A stretch of DNA of 64,000 bases, from assembly GCA_002077065.1 (NCBI GenBank), contig NAJO01000080.1:40073-104072 (forward strand), read 5' to 3'. The notes beneath the pieces are model-generated. The model searched no databases and was not told the DNA's origin. It was given only the letters and a program-made list of their open reading frames with translations. A program made the position numbers and the translations under genes. Below, piece after piece: positions 1 through 11,180 of the stretch. How positions within the stretch are numbered: the stretch's first letter is position 1; every line of letters begins with the position of its first letter. The stretch comes from Cryoendolithus antarcticus (taxonomy: Eukaryota; Ascomycota; Dothideomycetes; Cladosporiales; Cladosporiaceae).

Positions 1-37
1 AACACGTAGTTGCAGATCTAAGCTGGACAGAAAGGTG

Positions 38-1186
38 CTAATGAACATTCCGTCGAAGTCGAGTAGGTTTGCTATGCGTCTGGAGTCTTTGCCTATGGCC
101 CACGAATTGCATATAGTACTTTCCAAGACCAACTCCGGGCTGCACGTTTCCGCCTGCGATCAGTAGTGTAGCCCGATTGAACGCTGCGCATAGACGAGCC
201 CTAACGGCCTTGTGCACATCGCTCTCGCCCGCTGGGGGAAGCGCGAAGACACCGCTGTCGCAGCCGAAGATGGCGCTTGCGGTGGGCTTGCCGTAGCTGA
301 TCTCATCGCGATCGCACGTCAGCCGTCCACTGATAATGCGGCAGGTAACTTTGCCATTGATGCTATGGGTGTCGATCGTAAGGGTGTTGGAAATGTAGTG
401 ACTCCAGACTTGTTTGATACAGTCGTTCCAGTATTTCTCGAACCCTGCAGGGTGGTGGATCGGAGCGACGACGCGGAGAGACTTACCTGTGGAGTCGACT
501 TGACAGAGGCTCGACCAGGGCCTGCCATCTCTGGCGGACTGTGCTTTCATGGCCGAGCAGACGGACGCGATCGCACCGGCTTTAGAATTGTTGATTGTTG
601 CTGTAGTGCCATCGCCTTTGAGCAAGGACATCCCTAAGGGTAGACCGACGAAGTCAACGAAGGTGAGATCGGCGAAAGTCCCTTTGCTACTGCTAGTGAA
701 CTCCACGAGGCGCCACTGCACTGCTGCATCCGGGTCGGTGGGATCTGTGAAAGATGCCTGCGTGTTGCCGGAGAAGTGTAAGTTGCCCGCAGCGAAATAG
801 ATGCGACCGGAATCGAGGTAATCTGGGAGCGTGATCTGGAGTGTACTACCTTGAGCGGGTAGTCGCAGAGCCACTCCAGAGGTGAAGATCGATGTGAAGG
901 TCCCATCGGGTTTGAGGAAGATTACGTTGTTCTTGGAGCTTTTGCCAGTAACGTAGGAGTTGACTGTGCCCGGATAGTGGTTGACGATCTCGAGTGCAAG
1001 AGGCGGGTTGCGGAGACCGTTCAGGGCAGCGAGGACGCTGAGACCGAGGGTCTCGTTGTAAATGCTTGGCGGAGGATCAGGCCGGACTGTAAGCTCGTCT
1101 GGCTGGACGACAGTCACTGGCGCAGATAAGCCTTTGCCAGAGAAAGAAGCGAACGCAACTAGCGAGAGGGCAAGAGATCGCCGCAT
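38..1186 (-). CDS. Secreted GH64 beta-1,3-glucanase (thaumatin-like fold)
   Basis: The protein reads about 382 residues. It opens with a signal peptide (basic MRRS, then a hydrophobic stretch ending near SAP at residues 22-23). The body carries family GH64 landmarks: the segment from LPDYLDSGRIYFA to GNLHF (about residues 120-140), VDFVGLPLGMSLL (about 177-190), and the late CAAFNRATLL block (about 333-342). GH64 enzymes cleave beta-1,3-glucan endolytically and release oligosaccharides; a secreted fungal copy would act on fungal or host cell-wall glucan. The start is the first ATG and is followed directly by the signal peptide. The end is odd. After GKYYM the frame continues as a basic, unrelated tail to the stop at 38-40, where GH64 proteins normally continue for tens of conserved residues. 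A last intron reaching beyond the window edge or a frameshift near position 110 could explain this. Family call good; 3' end uncertain. Confidence 0.75.
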   Translation of the reverse strand: MRRSLALSLVAFASFSGKGLSAPVTVVQPDELTVRPDPPPSIYNETLGLSVLAALNGLRNPPLALEIVNHYPGTVNSYVTGKSSKNNVIFLKPDGTFTSIFTSGVALRLPAQGSTLQITLPDYLDSGRIYFAAGNLHFSGNTQASFTDPTDPDAAVQWRLVEFTSSSKGTFADLTFVDFVGLPLGMSLLKGDGTTATINNSKAGAIASVCSAMKAQSARDGRPWSSLCQVDSTGKSLRVVAPIHHPAGFEKYWNDCIKQVWSHYISNTLTIDTHSINGKVTCRIISGRLTCDRDEISYGKPTASAIFGCDSGVFALPPAGESDVHKAVRARLCAAFNRATLLIAGGNVQPGVGLGKYYMQFVGHRQRLQTHSKPTRLRRNVH

Positions 1187-1891
1187 CCCACAAATGTCTC
1201 TGATGTATTGGATGATCTTTGTTGGATTGGGTGGTATGTGTTGTATTGAACTGACTTGGATGTATCGAGCAATCTTGACTATATCGTTTAATCTTTATAT
1301 CTTAGGTAGTCTTGATCATATCAGGATGTTTGCGGTACTAGAAGGAGGGTGTAACGAGCAGCTAACAAGAACAGAAATTCTTTTAAGGTGAAGGGAAGAA
1401 TAAGTGAGTGCGATGCTGTAAGTTGACAGTGCTAGTATGGTACGTCATTGTAAGCAGGAGGCTGGTACCACTCCCACTTTATACATCGCAACATGCAGGC
1501 CTGCTTTCAGGTTCGGCGGTTCGCAGTGTTTCCCTCATCGTTTGCCGGGACTGGAGGAGTCAGGGTCTGCGCCTGGGCGTGGCAGGCTTGAACGAAGCAT
1601 TCGTGGGGACCAAGCGCTATACAGCTCTCGAGAGATCATTCTAGGTGCCTCGTCGAGAACGGACAGTCGCTCTTGGAAGGTCCAGGTGGCAGCTGGCTCA
1701 CGAGATCACTGTGTGGGAGCCAGCGCTGACAATTGGCATTGAGGACGTAAGTGTCTTTCTGGCAGTCCGAAAGATTTTGAAATCTCGTACCTCTGGCGAC
1801 CTGAGGCGACGCCATTATCCAAAGTTCTAGTCGATCCTCCATTCGGGCCAATTACCTTCGTGAGTGACCACAAATATGCTTTCTGACCATA
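1187..1891. other. Intergenic, nothing recognised
   Basis: About 700 bp between the start of the GH64 gene and the stop of the dehydrogenase gene. The short frames here lack conserved motifs and overlap on both strands. I see no RNA gene or repeat. Confidence 0.5.
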
Positions 1892-3111
1892 CTAAAGATA
1901 ACCTTTCAGTACAGCCGCCTCTGCGTTTAGTATACTCCCACCTGCTGCGCCGATCACGAGGTTATGGCTCACAGCCACATACTTCAGATCATACGCACCG
2001 TTCTCCACCTTGCGGACTCGTCCAACAGACACCGTATATCCCTTCCCCTTGTCCTTGTCGAGCCGAGGCTGCGGGCGGTCATTCTCTTCCATGACTTCGA
2101 TGGAGATCTCGGGCGCCGACGGGCAGCCCAGCTTCTGCGCATCCGAGACGTAGGATCGCAAAGCCTCCTTCACTTCCTCGATGGAGGGAGGGGGTGATTT
2201 GGCAAATTTGAGCGACACGATGTGCGTGTGGCCATCGATCACGGGCACGCGCGTGCAGGTTCCGTCCACCAAGAGCCCTTTGGCATCGCTGAGCTTGGTA
2301 TTAGAATCTTGTATGCTTCCGAGAATCTTGCGCGACTCAGCGCCCAATTTCTCCTCTTCGCCCTTGATGTAAGGTACGATATTATCGAATATATCCAGAC
2401 TTGAGACGCCAGGATAGCCTGCCCCCGAGACGGCTTGCTCGGTTATCATGCTTGCTCTTTCGAGGGGTCCAAACTTGTCCATTAGGGCGCGGAAGGGGAC
2501 GACCATGCCGATTACGGCGCAGTTGGAGTTGCAGACTTGGAAGCCCTGTTTGAGGTTGTGGTGCCGGCGTTGGTGGGGGATGAGATCGAGGTGGCTGAGA
2601 TTCACTGTGGGGACTACGAGGGGGACGAGCGGGTCGAGGCGGTAGTTTTTGGAGTTGCTGAAGACTGGGATGTTGGCTTGGAGGAATGCTAGCTCTGTTG
2701 TGGGCGGTTCATCAGCTTGCTCCAGATTTCGTACGAATGCCCCTCTGCTTACCCGTCTCGCCTGCGACATCGCTGTCGAGCCCGCTGAACACAAAGTCTA
2801 CCTCATCCTTGAATTCTTCTGGCGTGCAGCTTTTCACTACCAAGTTCCCGATACGTTCAGGCAATTTTATGCCCTGCTTCCAACTTGCCGCTGCGCTGAA
2901 CTTTTTCCCAGCACTCCTTGGACTTGCGCCGGCAGCTGTTAGGGTGAAGTGCGGGTGGTCATTGAGGAGGAGAATGAATCGTTGGCCGACGCTGCCTGTA
3001 GCTCCGAGTACACCTTCAATATGACGTGAGTTGTTGTTCCTGTGACTTTGGCTGGAAGATGCACCTACCGCATCGCTTCTTGGGGAATGGTTTGGAGCTC
3101 TCCACGGCCAT
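1892..3111 (-). CDS. HOM2: Aspartate-semialdehyde dehydrogenase, 3 exons
   Basis: This enzyme reduces L-aspartyl-4-phosphate to aspartate 4-semialdehyde with NADPH, the shared step to threonine, methionine and (via homoserine) isoleucine. Exons are 3111-3069, 3013-2753 and 2694-1892, with introns of 55 and 58 bp. They give 368 residues, as in yeast Hom2 (about 365). Exon 1 encodes only [14 protein letters not shown], and the first intron falls inside the first glycine codon of the NADP-binding motif [13 protein letters not shown] (residues 15-27). The catalytic cysteine lies in [10 protein letters not shown], and the SGAGYPG and DGHTHIVSL blocks are intact. The ATG at 3111 is chosen because splicing from it gives the KKRCGVLGATG junction typical of fungal homologs. 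A longer frame upstream exists but would replace this conserved start. It is divergently transcribed from the RNA-binding gene at 3594, with about 480 bp between them. Confidence 0.93.
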
Positions 3112-3593
3112 GATTTGTGTGCAAATTTGAATTGGCACGGACTATGGCTGCTGTAGACACGGAGAGACAACCTCGACTGCGAAAGATGGAGAGGTCTGGT
3201 TCGAGACTGGCTGAATAGAAGGAAGTTGCGAAGGAGGGGCAATGGGAAAGAATTGTACAGACCAGTCACTCTCTTCAAGGTTGAATGTGACTAACAATGT
3301 CTCCAAGGCTTTAGTGGTAGGGAATTGCTGACCCTGGATAGCTATATCATTTGCTGTGCGTCAATTTTTGGAGCTGTGACTGTCCAGGTACGCAACCATT
3401 TTTTGGTACCTGTCCGTATTTGGCAGCAGCAGATGATAAGGTTTGCCAAGGACGATCTCTCGACTCTGGCAGGCTTCACCTCTTCTCATGGACCAAATTC
3501 CATACTACGGCCACCATAGTCTTTCATGCTAGTGTCAATCTATCGCTATCTACCTATTGCTAGTTAATTCGCCTCACATCACCGTCCATCGCC
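3112..3593. promoter_or_regulatory. Divergent promoter region HOM2 / RRM-G-patch gene
   Basis: About 480 bp separate two divergently transcribed genes, so both promoters must lie here. No specific operator or TATA box could be assigned with confidence. Confidence 0.4.
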
Positions 3594-5474
3594 ATGGACC
3601 GCTACCCGCGCCAGCAGCGGACGCCGCCGCGAAGCTATCGCGACTATGGTATCTTTTGTCACGCGACCTAAGCCCACTGCTCCTCATGTCGGGCTCATGC
3701 TGACGTTGATGCCCTCAAGACCGGCCACAGGAATCTAGAGACTATCGCGGCGATGCACAAGATCGTGGGTCGAGTGGTGATGACTTCAGCATCAAGGGAC
3801 GCGCTGCCGTGAGATCGAGATCCAGATCGCCACGCGAGCATGCTCGCCGTGATGATGGACCGAGGCGACGCGACGGGAGGTTTGACGACAGAGCACATGA
3901 TGTATGTATAGATGTAGGAGCGCTATCGCATGAGCATTCACTGACTCTACTAGCGTGGCAATCGACGCTGGCCAGCTCGCGATGACTACGACAAGACGGT
4001 TCACGCACAGCACTACGTTCAGGAGGCGCCACAGCAGTATCGTGGCGACAAGGACATCGGGTCGGAAAGCCAGCCCATGACCTTCTTACTTGTGCGAGGA
4101 CTCAAGCCCGCCACTTCGGAAGCTGTATTTGCCAAGGGCCTCGAGAAGCTGTACAAGACTGACGACGCCTCTACTGGAGCTCTACCCAATAGCCTGCGCT
4201 CCGTCATGCTGCTCCGCGATCGCGAGGGTGATGGCACGAAGAGCCTCGGATTCGGCTTTGCGTGGTACCATCTTGTCACTGATGCTGTTGCTGCGTTGAA
4301 GCGAGCCAGAGACCTCGGCGATGAGTTCACGATTTCGTCCCAAGCCATCAGCGTTGACATGCCTCACAAAGGCGTGTTTCCGCGTGCAGACTCGTTGAAG
4401 GAGGCCAGTGACTCGCAATTCACGTTCACGCTGCCCGCGACTGGGGAGGCGCATGTATACAGGGATTCTCGCTTCTATCCTACTGAGACTGTCATCAACA
4501 CCGAAGGACCTGCTCGCCCCATCGAAGATCTTGCAGAGTTCACGGATGGCGTCCCAGAATCCGCCACTACTGCGGTCAAAAAAGCGAAGAAGCGTGCACT
4601 GGATGACCAATCACAGCCTGCCGCGCCAAAGAAGGTTCATATGGCGCCTGCGATGGTCGCGCTCGCCAACAGGTGGACTTCACGCAGCGCTGATTTGCAT
4701 GGACAAGGAGAGCCGGAGGTGCGTGAAGCCTCAGCCGAAGCCGCGCCAGCCACAGGCGTCAATGCAATGGAGCAGCGGGCGCAGAGCAAAGCTGCAGAGG
4801 CCGAACGGTATCAGACGTTCGCCTACGACAATCCACCCAAGTCATGTTGCTATCTATGCAATAGGATGCTGGGGGACTTCGCAAAGTTGCGAGCGCATGT
4901 GGAGAAGAGCCAGCTGCACGCTACCAACCTGGAGAACGAAGACACCGTCAAAGACGCTTACCAGCGTATGGAGAAAGCTGGAGTCGGACGAGAGGTAACA
5001 ATTGTAGTGGCTGCGTCGGCGCCGGCCAACGTTACAACGCCACCTGACGAGACAACATCGCAGTATGTTGATCGCGCTGCATTACGTCGCCAGGAGGAGA
5101 AAGCGCGCAGTACGGCAGCGAATTACGACAAACCCAAAGGCTTTTCTCTGAAGGGCGCTAAGGCTGCCACCAAGTCGGACGACGCTGCCACTGCGGCTCC
5201 GCTGTCCAAAGGGCTCGGCATGCTCCAGAAGCATGGCTACACCGCCGGCCAAGGTCTTGGCGCTGTTGGAAGCATCGGTCTAGCTGTCCCCATAGCTACT
5301 GATCTATACGCTGCCGGTGTTGGGCTTGGTCATGCAGGCGGTAAAGTCGGCGATGCTGTGACTGAAGCCGAGAGGGCTACTAAAGGCGATCAGGCTGGTT
5401 ACCTCGACAAGATGAAGGAGGTATCGAGGGCCAGGTATGAGGCATTGAACAATGGAGGCAGCAAGGAGCCGTAG
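3594..5474 (+). CDS. RNA-binding protein with RRM, C2H2 finger and G-patch (RBM5/10-like)
   Basis: Three exons (3594-3648, 3720-3901, 3954-5474) join in frame to 585 residues. The N-terminus is arginine/serine-rich (RSRSRSPRE near residues 50-60). An RRM-like fold begins at MTFLLVRGLKP (about residue 121). A C2H2 finger follows (CYLCNRMLGDFAKLRAHVEKSQLH, about 380-402), then a C-terminal G-patch (KGLGMLQKHGYTAGQGLG through GVGLG, about 495-540). RS region, RRM, C2H2 and G-patch in this order is the architecture of RBM5/RBM10-type splicing regulators, which act in the nucleus on early spliceosomal complexes. The G-patch suggests contact with a DEAH-box helicase. The ATG at 3594 is the first one that reads into the RS segment after splicing. 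The match to RBM5/10 rests on domain order, so the function is inferred. Confidence 0.85.
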
Positions 5475-7872
5475 GAGGCTTGTGGTACCGTCAAGTCAAG
5501 TCGGCTTATGAGGCCGATCATCATTGTGAATATTGGGATGGGCTACACAGGATCAAGCCTGTACTACTTGACTGTCATGCGCTGGCCTGTGAAGGGTCTC
5601 GGATCTTCGGTGGTACGCGTGTATGCAAGGGAATTGTGGCACGTTGCACTTCACTGTCCACCAGCAGAACTCTCTTGAACATTTCTCAGACCACCTTCTC
5701 GATCTCGTCACTGTGTACGTGAAGTGTCAGGCAAGCACCTCGCGGTTGCGGCTGACTTGAGATATAGACCAGGATCGCACGAGTATATCCATACGCGCGA
5801 CGGGCATGCCGTTCGTGCCCGGCCCCGTGGAAGTACACCAACACCCAAGCAGGCCCGACAGCTACGCCGGTGACCTGCAGCAACCCCATGGGGAGAGCTA
5901 TGCGCCCAGTGGACGGCAAACTCGATTGCCGACTTCACCCCCGGCGTCTCAGCCCTGCTCGCGGCCCTGCTCGCCTGCACAGTCTTCACGATATTTTAGA
6001 TGGATTGCAAGGGACATACGCCGCGGTTTGGCCGACTCTGTGAAGCAATTGCTGAAGTCAGGTACCGCGCGTTACAGCCCTACACTTACGACTTGACACC
6101 TGCCATGTTTGGCTACATGGTGGATGTGCTGTATCGATCGTAGGAGATTCCCGTCTGACGTGCATGGGATGAAACTTGAAGGGCCCCTGCTTGATGTTCA
6201 GCTGCGCGATCGCATTGTGAGCGACGAGCATGCTGGTGAGGACGGGAATGCGGCGTTGCTGTCGGTATTGCGTGCGGCACAGTGATTTGCATGGCCAACG
6301 AGGATGTCCATCTTCGTCGTGTCGGCTGTGACGAAGTGGGCAGAGATGAAGTGGCTTGGTGATCTGGTGTAACCGAGCCGTTACATGTTCTGCAGTCCGC
6401 CCAGTCTGGTTCGGTGTATTGTACGGATGCCTCGGTTTGCGCAATGGCTAGGAGGCATCTGGGGGCTCTGAAACCGTTCATGAGACCTTGGATAACAATC
6501 TCGTTGTGCTTTCCCAGCATCGCATTGCGAACAATGCACGCCATCCCCATGATCCGGCTACGCAAGCTACGCAACGTTTCAGTGCCTGCAGGAGGTCAAT
6601 GCGCCGTAGCGTGGCCGCCCCAGCCAATTGACCCGGGGTTTGACGCGCGGGTAACGGGGGCGGTCGAACCACCCTGCAGCAGGGGATGCGATTTGGTGCT
6701 CCTTTGACATCGCATCGCCCATCTTGGGCCATCGCCCCAGTAGTCACCGTTCGGGTGCTCGCGACTTGGATACTGCGCCTTCGCCAGAGTCATGTCCACG
6801 GGCCGACCAGGGCAAACCAGCCGTTTGGAGCTGACGCGAGACGCCGCGCCGTGACCTTTTCAAATTACCTACAGTAGCCATTGAAGAGAGTCACGATGGC
6901 TCTACGCGGGTGCGCGGCATCGGTTGTGAGATTCGGCGAATTTGCTGTGCGGCAAGTGCAGTCTTCATCTGATGGGTACGCCATAGCCGTTCGCTTCTGC
7001 GCGCGGCTCCGCTACTCGTATATTGTTGACGGCCGCCGACGACCCAGAACGCGTGCATAGATTAACGAGGTGCGCTAGGAATAGCCAGTGGGCAGCTGAG
7101 CATGACACGGCGTTGGTGGCACAATCATTGCTGTGGGCAGCAGGTAGTGCACAGTAAACTTTCCCTATTGTCTGCTATTCTTCCTTTGACTTTGCACTCT
7201 CGTTCGCGTCTGAGAATTAGGCCTAGCGACTGACTGCACTGGACTTCACCACACGAACATCGGCCCGGCAAAGCGTTCGTCGCCAGGGCGTGTTGATTTG
7301 CGCACGCGCATGCGATCCTGGACCGACCACGCGAGCTCACGACATTAGCCGTGATCAGCATTGTCCGTGGCTACTTTGCGACATCACATGCCCATGCTGG
7401 ATAATGGCTACCATGTCGTGAAGGCGATGTTCTGGAATATTGCTTGCTGCAAGTAGTGACCTGATCCACACCTGGGTTCTTGGAAGGTGAACGCCACTAG
7501 AATATACTTGGATCTACCCTCTAACGACACTGCTTTCGACAGAGTCAAAGCTGTTGAAATCACGCTCCTTGCGACTCCCTCAGTATCTGTGACAGCGCGT
7601 AGTCACGGTCACTCTACCCGCTCACTTCACCGACGGACAATTGGCTCTGCACGGCAACAGGATCCTCACTTGAGCAACATCACTTCGACGCCGAGAAGTG
7701 CTCATCACTCCCTTGACTGGCGACCGTCTGGTGAAGGCATAGTCAATACCGCCTGCGAGCTCAGGTCTACTTGCTGCATGAAAGTGCCGACTACTGTCGC
7801 GTGACCTCGCTCACTCACCTCTCTATACTGAACCCACCCCCATATTTCCAGAGATTAAGCGCAAGGCCCATC
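5475..7872. other. Long intergenic region, no gene recognised
   Basis: About 2.4 kb without a convincing coding region. Frames of 60-150 codons exist on both strands but overlap each other, have no signal peptides, domains or consistent splice sites, and read as low-information sequence. No tRNA or tandem repeat was seen. Part of it must be the promoter of the receptor gene that follows. Confidence 0.45.
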
Positions 7873-9252
7873 ATGTCGTCGGACACAGACCTCGACTCGA
7901 GAGCCGGTCTCCAAGGCTACTAACCAGCTCCTCACAGCATCGAGCCTCTTCCTAGAGACATCCACTACGGTCTCATCGTCGTCGGCCTGTGCGGCTTGGC
8001 ATCATTTCTTTCAACACTTACACTCTTCACGTTCCTGGTCTACCGGTTCTTCTCTTGGCGGTCACATTACAAAACCTTCATTGGGTACAATCAGTACATT
8101 GTACTTTTCCTCAACTTAGTCTTTGCCGATCTGCTACAAGCCACGGCATTCCTCATCAGCTTCTACTGGATCCAACGAGATGCTATCCTCGCCCCGACCA
8201 ACGCCTGCACAGCGCAAGGCTTCATGCTGCACTTTGGAGATGTGGCAAGCGCCTTCTTTGTGCTGTCTATAGCAGTCCACACCTACACTACCGCCGCACT
8301 TGGCCATCGCATCCAGTACAACATGTTCGCCCTCGGGATCGGCATCTGCTGGGCCATGGCACTCCTGCTAACAGTCCTCGGCCCAGCGATGTATGGCCGA
8401 CGTTTCTTTGTTCGTGCTGGTGCCTGGTGCTGGGTCAGCAACGACTACGAGACCGAGCGATTAGCACTTCACTACGTCTGGCTCTTCTTGGCCGAGTTTG
8501 GGCTCGTGATCATCTATCTCCTCACCTTCTTCAGCCTGCGGAGGAAGACTCATCGGCTGTTCGCGGACCAAGCCAGCAGTGGCAGTGTACCGAATCAGAC
8601 CACCATCCGCGCAGTGAACCGGATCACTAAGCTCATGATGCTTTACCCAATCGTCTACGTTACGCTCACGATCCCCATCAGCTCGGTGAGAATGTGGAGC
8701 ATGGCCCACCATGGCCAGAGCGTACCCGACGTCACAGCCTGCACAGTCGGCGCACTGCTAGCAAGTTGTGGCTGGGTCGACTCCCTTCTATATACTCTTA
8801 CGAGGAAGCGACTGCTGCAGGAGACCATGGGCGCAGGCGGGACAGCTCGGAGCGGCGATAATAATGCAAGCGCCGGCGCCAAGGGCACGCAGAACTCAAT
8901 CATGCAAACTATGACTTACACCGTGCGGAGTCATAGCATGGAGATTGCTTCCCCGTCACAAAAGCAGCATCAACGCGGCTCATTCATGAGTGGCGAGGCG
9001 AAGGAGATGGGTTTCGCAGAGAGGGAATCAGCGCGTCGGACGAGGAACAAGAGTGTGGGTGTCGTTAGTGAGCATACGGTGGAGACGCGGACACCAAGTC
9101 CGTCGGGGAGCGTAGACCCGATCATCAATGGCGTTGGGGAGAGGGGAGGTATGAGGAGGATGCTGAGTAGTGGAAGGAAGGAAGCAGGACTCGATGACAG
9201 CTACGAGATGAGGAGTATGGGCGGGAAACCTGACTGGAGAGGGAGCCGATGA
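7873..9252 (+). CDS. Seven-transmembrane G-protein-coupled receptor (cAMP-receptor-like / Git3-like)
   Basis: From about 7940 the protein shows seven hydrophobic helices: YGLIVVGLCGLASFLSTLTL, the YIVLFLNLVFADLLQATAFL region, a third with FFVLSIAVHTYTT, then four more ending in ALLASCGWVDSLLYTLTRKRLL. A hydrophilic cytoplasmic tail of about 140 residues follows, rich in Ser and Arg. The CWVSNDYETERLALHYVW segment before helix five is typical of fungal class V (cAMP-receptor-like, GprH-type) and related Git3 receptors. Such proteins sit in the plasma membrane and signal through heterotrimeric G proteins in nutrient or cAMP sensing; the ligand is unknown. The 5' end is unresolved. The ATG at 7873 is in frame but meets TAA at 7921, so an intron is needed. 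A 60-bp intron 7878-7937 (weak donor GTCGGA, branch CTAAC, acceptor CACAG) would give MSIEPLPRDIHYG. Confidence 0.8.
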
Positions 9253-9932
9253 GATGGAAGAAGACGAAAGCCGAGAGGCTGCGGACGAAAAGTTTACTGC
9301 TACTCCAGAGAGAGAAGTCAAGCTCAAGGAGGAGACAACGGATACGCATATAGGGCAGATGCGGCAAGTGGCGAATGCCTGCCTAGAACAGATCACGAGA
9401 AGATGATACCTAGGCGTTCACGAGACTGAGGTATTATGACCACGGGACAGAAGCGTACATATACTGTACTATATCTTGCAATAACCTCCCCGAGGTAAGC
9501 CACGTGGCCATGCGCAATTGCCAGCCTCAATGTCCGCTTTTTCACATCTGGCACCCAAGATGGAGAGAAGCTGCGCCTACAGATTGCACGACCTCCACTC
9601 TCTCGAGGATTAGACCGAGCCTGCCTGAGCGTCCGCGGAGTCCTCCGCGAGAGTACAGTCGTGGATTCTTTGTGTCGAGAGATCCGGCTCGCTATATAGA
9701 ACAGCTCGCCTTCTCCAATGTGTAGTGTGAGTGACACTGCGCGTATGGAGCGACCCATCGCAGCACGGGCATCTTCCGAAAATCTCGAAGCGCAGGGCAC
9801 TGAGATCAGAACCACCTGGACCTTATGCCGACCAACAGACCTGTGCGTGCTACAGCTGCTGGACATTGGCGACTCTTCCGACTAACTAACTGTTCACGAC
9901 CATAATCGTTTTCAGTCCAGTGTAGCAGGGCA
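9253..9932. other. Intergenic between convergent genes
   Basis: About 680 bp between the receptor stop and the stop of the first F-box-like gene, which face each other. No gene or RNA is seen. Confidence 0.45.
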
Positions 9933-10634
9933 TCACCTCTTCGTACGCGCCACACGCCTCGCCTGGAAGTCGGCGAGATTCCCCGCCGGGTATCGCAGCC
10001 CCTCCTCACCGCGGAGCAACTTGTGGCCTATCTCCTTCGCATACTCCATAACAAGCTTCTGTAGCTGCACCGCGAAGATCGCAAACAGACCTCCCAGTGT
10101 CGCGGCGGGATCGATGTCGAAGTCGCAGGTCAGTGTCTGGGAATAGGTGATACTGTTGCGTGAAGAGGGCCGGCTATAAGAGACGTTGAGTTCCCCCCCA
10201 AGCTTCAGCGGCGCGCTCGCGATCTTTGTTTTAGCGGCTAAGCACCGCTTGACTGCGCTAGATTCGAAGAGGGTTTTCGAGGTTTCGACGAGAGCCGCCA
10301 AACCTGTCGCCGACTTGTCGAGCGTGAATTTGAACGTCCAACGCTTGTCTGTCGCATTACTGTCTCTATAGACGAGTGACAGCTGCGTGTGTGGCAAGGG
10401 CTTCGCAAGGTGTACTAGCATAGGATTCAGCTTGATGCCCTTGGAAGGGTCTGAGCCACTGTGAGTGTGGACGAAGAACATCTGCTTTCGGAGAACCGTG
10501 GAGCGGGTGATGAGGTCGTGGAAGTAGTGGTTCAGGAGCTCCAGCAATTGCCTCTGGGTGACGCCCTGCTGGAGAATGGTTTCGGCCAGCTCTGTAATGC
10601 CGAAGACTCGCTGGGCAGCGGGAAGATGCGGCAT
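9933..10634 (-). CDS. F-box-like protein, tandem paralog 1
   Basis: A single-exon protein of 233 residues. The N-terminal 50 residues (AAQRVFGITELAETIL, then LLNHYFHDLITRSTVLRKQMFF) have the spacing of an F-box helix set: a hydrophobic VF.ITEL.E.IL helix, a second helix, and the LR..MF ending. The rest is a variable region of alternating hydrophobic residues. F-box proteins recruit substrates to SCF ubiquitin ligases through Skp1; which substrates is unknown here. The two following minus-strand genes are paralogs sharing HTH.G.D after the F-box and a leucine-rich C-terminus, so the array arose by tandem duplication. Species-specific expansion of such genes is common in Mycosphaerella relatives. 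The start at 10634 is the only ATG immediately before the conserved block. The F-box assignment is from pattern, not alignment. Confidence 0.65.
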   Translation of the reverse strand: MPHLPAAQRVFGITELAETILQQGVTQRQLLELLNHYFHDLITRSTVLRKQMFFVHTHSGSDPSKGIKLNPMLVHLAKPLPHTQLSLVYRDSNATDKRWTFKFTLDKSATGLAALVETSKTLFESSAVKRCLAAKTKIASAPLKLGGELNVSYSRPSSRNSITYSQTLTCDFDIDPAATLGGLFAIFAVQLQKLVMEYAKEIGHKLLRGEEGLRYPAGNLADFQARRVARTKR

Positions 10635-11180
10635 GGTGGTATCGTGGGCGATTGTCTAGGTCGTGGCAATATTGAGATCAGGAGCCGCTATGATCGGAGG
10701 TCGAGTCTTATGGCTATCTGCGGATGCCGGTGCGGAAGCTACGATGCTCTAGAGTATGTGGTGAAAGATATGTATAGAGGACGTGCAGGTGTTGATGCAT
10801 TTTGCGAGCGGATCGACCTGTCCTCGATGCTAGAGCTAGTGAAGTGGAGTGAAGTGAAGTACATTTTGCATCCTGAAAGTGAAGATTTCATTGCTGCCTT
10901 CCGCCGTGAACTAAGGACGCAATGTTGTCAAAGGCAAAAGAAGCTGACACCAATGTGGGTCACCGCAGTGGTCAGCATACAAGACAGTACTGACGCCAGC
11001 TGGAATTCAACTGAAACCAGTTTGCTATCTCCACGTCCTGTGGCATGAAACACCAGGCAGCACCAGCATCACCCCTCTCTCCACGTCTCTTGAACAGTCC
11101 ACGCTTATTCAAGGCAGCCCGTCGACAGGTGAGAGAGGCTGAGGCGCTTTCGAAGTTATCCTGTGGATTTCGCACTTCCA
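10635..11180. other. Intergenic within the F-box-like array
   Basis: 546 bp upstream of paralog 1. Plus-strand frames here have no conserved features. It presumably contains the paralog 1 promoter. Confidence 0.4.
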
